NCBI GenBank assembly: GCA_023392615.1
Contig: JAEVYT010000022.1
Coordinates: 1-51,544, forward strand
Reading direction: 5' to 3'
Length of the DNA stretch: 51,544 nucleotides
From: Bacillota bacterium
GTDB taxonomy: Bacteria > Bacillota > Clostridia > Lachnospirales > Lachnospiraceae
Part shown: in pieces, positions 51,008 through 51,544 of the stretch
Layout: each line of letters starts with the position of its first letter
Numbering within the stretch: the stretch's first letter is position 1
Translations under genes and position numbers: made by a program
The notes under the pieces: generated by a model
The model's input: only the letters and a program-made list of their open reading frames with translations
What the model was told of the DNA's origin: nothing
Databases searched by the model: none

Positions 51008-51544
51008 CCCATGAATTTATAAAAAATTAGTAATGAAAATTTGTAATTGAATTTTTAATGAGTATTTATAATTATTCTAGGGATGTTTACCGACAAGAGA
51101 AAGCTGCTAGGATGTTGTATTGAATTACAGTTTACTAGCAATTCCAGGACATTCTCATTCACTTAAATCAATCAGAACGCACAAAAGCTCTTTAAAGAAT
51201 AGGCAGACATTTGCGTTTGTACGAATTATCGCACGTCTGATTTTGTCGTTCACGCAAATCCCCAAGAACGCACGTAAACTGTATACTTTAACCCATGTCT
51301 GCAATCATGTTCACTACGTACGCGAAACGAGTCCAACAATGTTTTCCAAAGAGGAGTATTTGCATTCGTCGGTACTTAGGTTCTGTTTTTTAGAACCTTA
51401 TGTACCGTTACGTAATGCAACCAATGTCATTAAGTTAAGAAAGATAGTTTGATTTTTTAATCAGGCTGTCTTTTTTTTGTTGATTTAAAAAAATTCACTT
51501 GACAAATAGTCAAAAAAATGCGGCGAAGCCCTTTAAATATAACA
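51008..51544. other. Gene-free right edge; rplKA not found
   Basis: No convincing gene. A 110-codon plus-strand frame at 51120-51452 lacks a binding site and any recognised similarity, and is Arg/His-rich as random frames from such sequence can be. rplK and rplA, usually just before rplJ, are not seen in these 540 nt. Positions 51420-51439 hold the second copy of the 20-nt repeat found at 106-125. A T8 run occurs near 51471-51478. Confidence 0.45.
51420..51439 (+). repeat. 20-nt repeat, copy 2 (inverted partner at 106-125)
   Basis: ACCAATGTCATTAAGTTAAG on the plus strand, exactly matching the minus strand at 106-125. The two copies are in opposite orientation and bracket almost the entire window. 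Confidence 0.55.

Noticed and set aside
51120..51452. 110-codon plus-strand frame at the right edge
   Set aside because: No ribosome binding site, no recognised domain, basic random-looking composition, and it covers the 20-nt repeat; probably not a gene.
51441..51544. TTGACA near 51494-51499 as a plus-strand promoter
   Set aside because: No -10 box at a usable distance before the window ends.

Overview
The window is a stretch of an AT-rich, low-GC Gram-positive chromosome, most likely from a Lachnospiraceae-type Clostridia. Supporting evidence: long AGGAGG-type ribosome binding sites, consensus sigma-A promoters, the bacillus/clostridia gene order map - KOW protein - infA - rpmJ, zinc forms of S14 and L36, an L17 with a large insertion, an L10 leader with a terminator, a guanidine-I riboswitch, and a PspA-YdjGHI-like operon. 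I cannot name the species. No rRNA, tRNA, CRISPR array or intact insertion sequence was found.

Layout, left to right. (1) 15-17923: the complete S10-spc-alpha cluster on the minus strand, from rpsJ to rplQ. It includes secY, adk, map, a KOW-domain protein, infA and a 37-codon rpmJ. It is read from a promoter at 17895-17923 through a ~275-nt leader and ends at a terminator at 423-452. A second promoter at 4110-4138 can drive rpmJ-rpsM-rpsK-rpsD-rpoA-rplQ separately. (2) 18135-32300: an accessory block. It holds an rRNA-type methyltransferase, a four-gene PspA/zinc-ribbon/TPM/SPFH membrane-stress operon (plus strand), phosphoglucomutase, and an autoregulated GntR(YtrA-type)-ABC transporter operon. 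It also holds a broken carbamoyltransferase gene, a membrane-anchored XRE regulator with a divergent 32-codon small ORF, and a guanidine-I riboswitch with a Gdx/SugE exporter. The str genes (rpsL, rpsG, fusA, tuf), which often sit between rpoC and rpsJ in Firmicutes, are absent here. (3) 32248-40408: rpoB-rpoC with their own promoter and a bidirectional terminator. Both subunits carry long acidic C-terminal tails.

(4) 40442-48581: an unusual four-gene operon inserted between rplL and rpoB, two genes that are normally neighbours. Each gene encodes a ~610-680-residue protein with a CxxC...CxxC zinc ribbon at the N terminus, one membrane span, and a long extracellular part made of repeated Tyr-rich beta-strand units that look like a beta-propeller. 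The operon has its own near-consensus promoter and ends in a ~240-nt, highly structured tail. A two-domain CCG (HdrB-like) iron-sulfur protein is divergently transcribed. This is the best candidate in the window for an undescribed system. (5) 49517-51007: a duplicated terminator element, then rplL-rplJ behind an L10 leader and attenuator. rplK-rplA are not found upstream of rplJ within the window. The two window ends carry the same 20-nt sequence in opposite orientation.

Functionally, most of the window is the core gene-expression machinery (ribosomal proteins, RNA polymerase, Sec translocon, initiation and maturation factors). The accessory blocks are dominated by envelope functions: membrane stress, ABC and SMR export, membrane-bound regulators and zinc-ribbon sensors.
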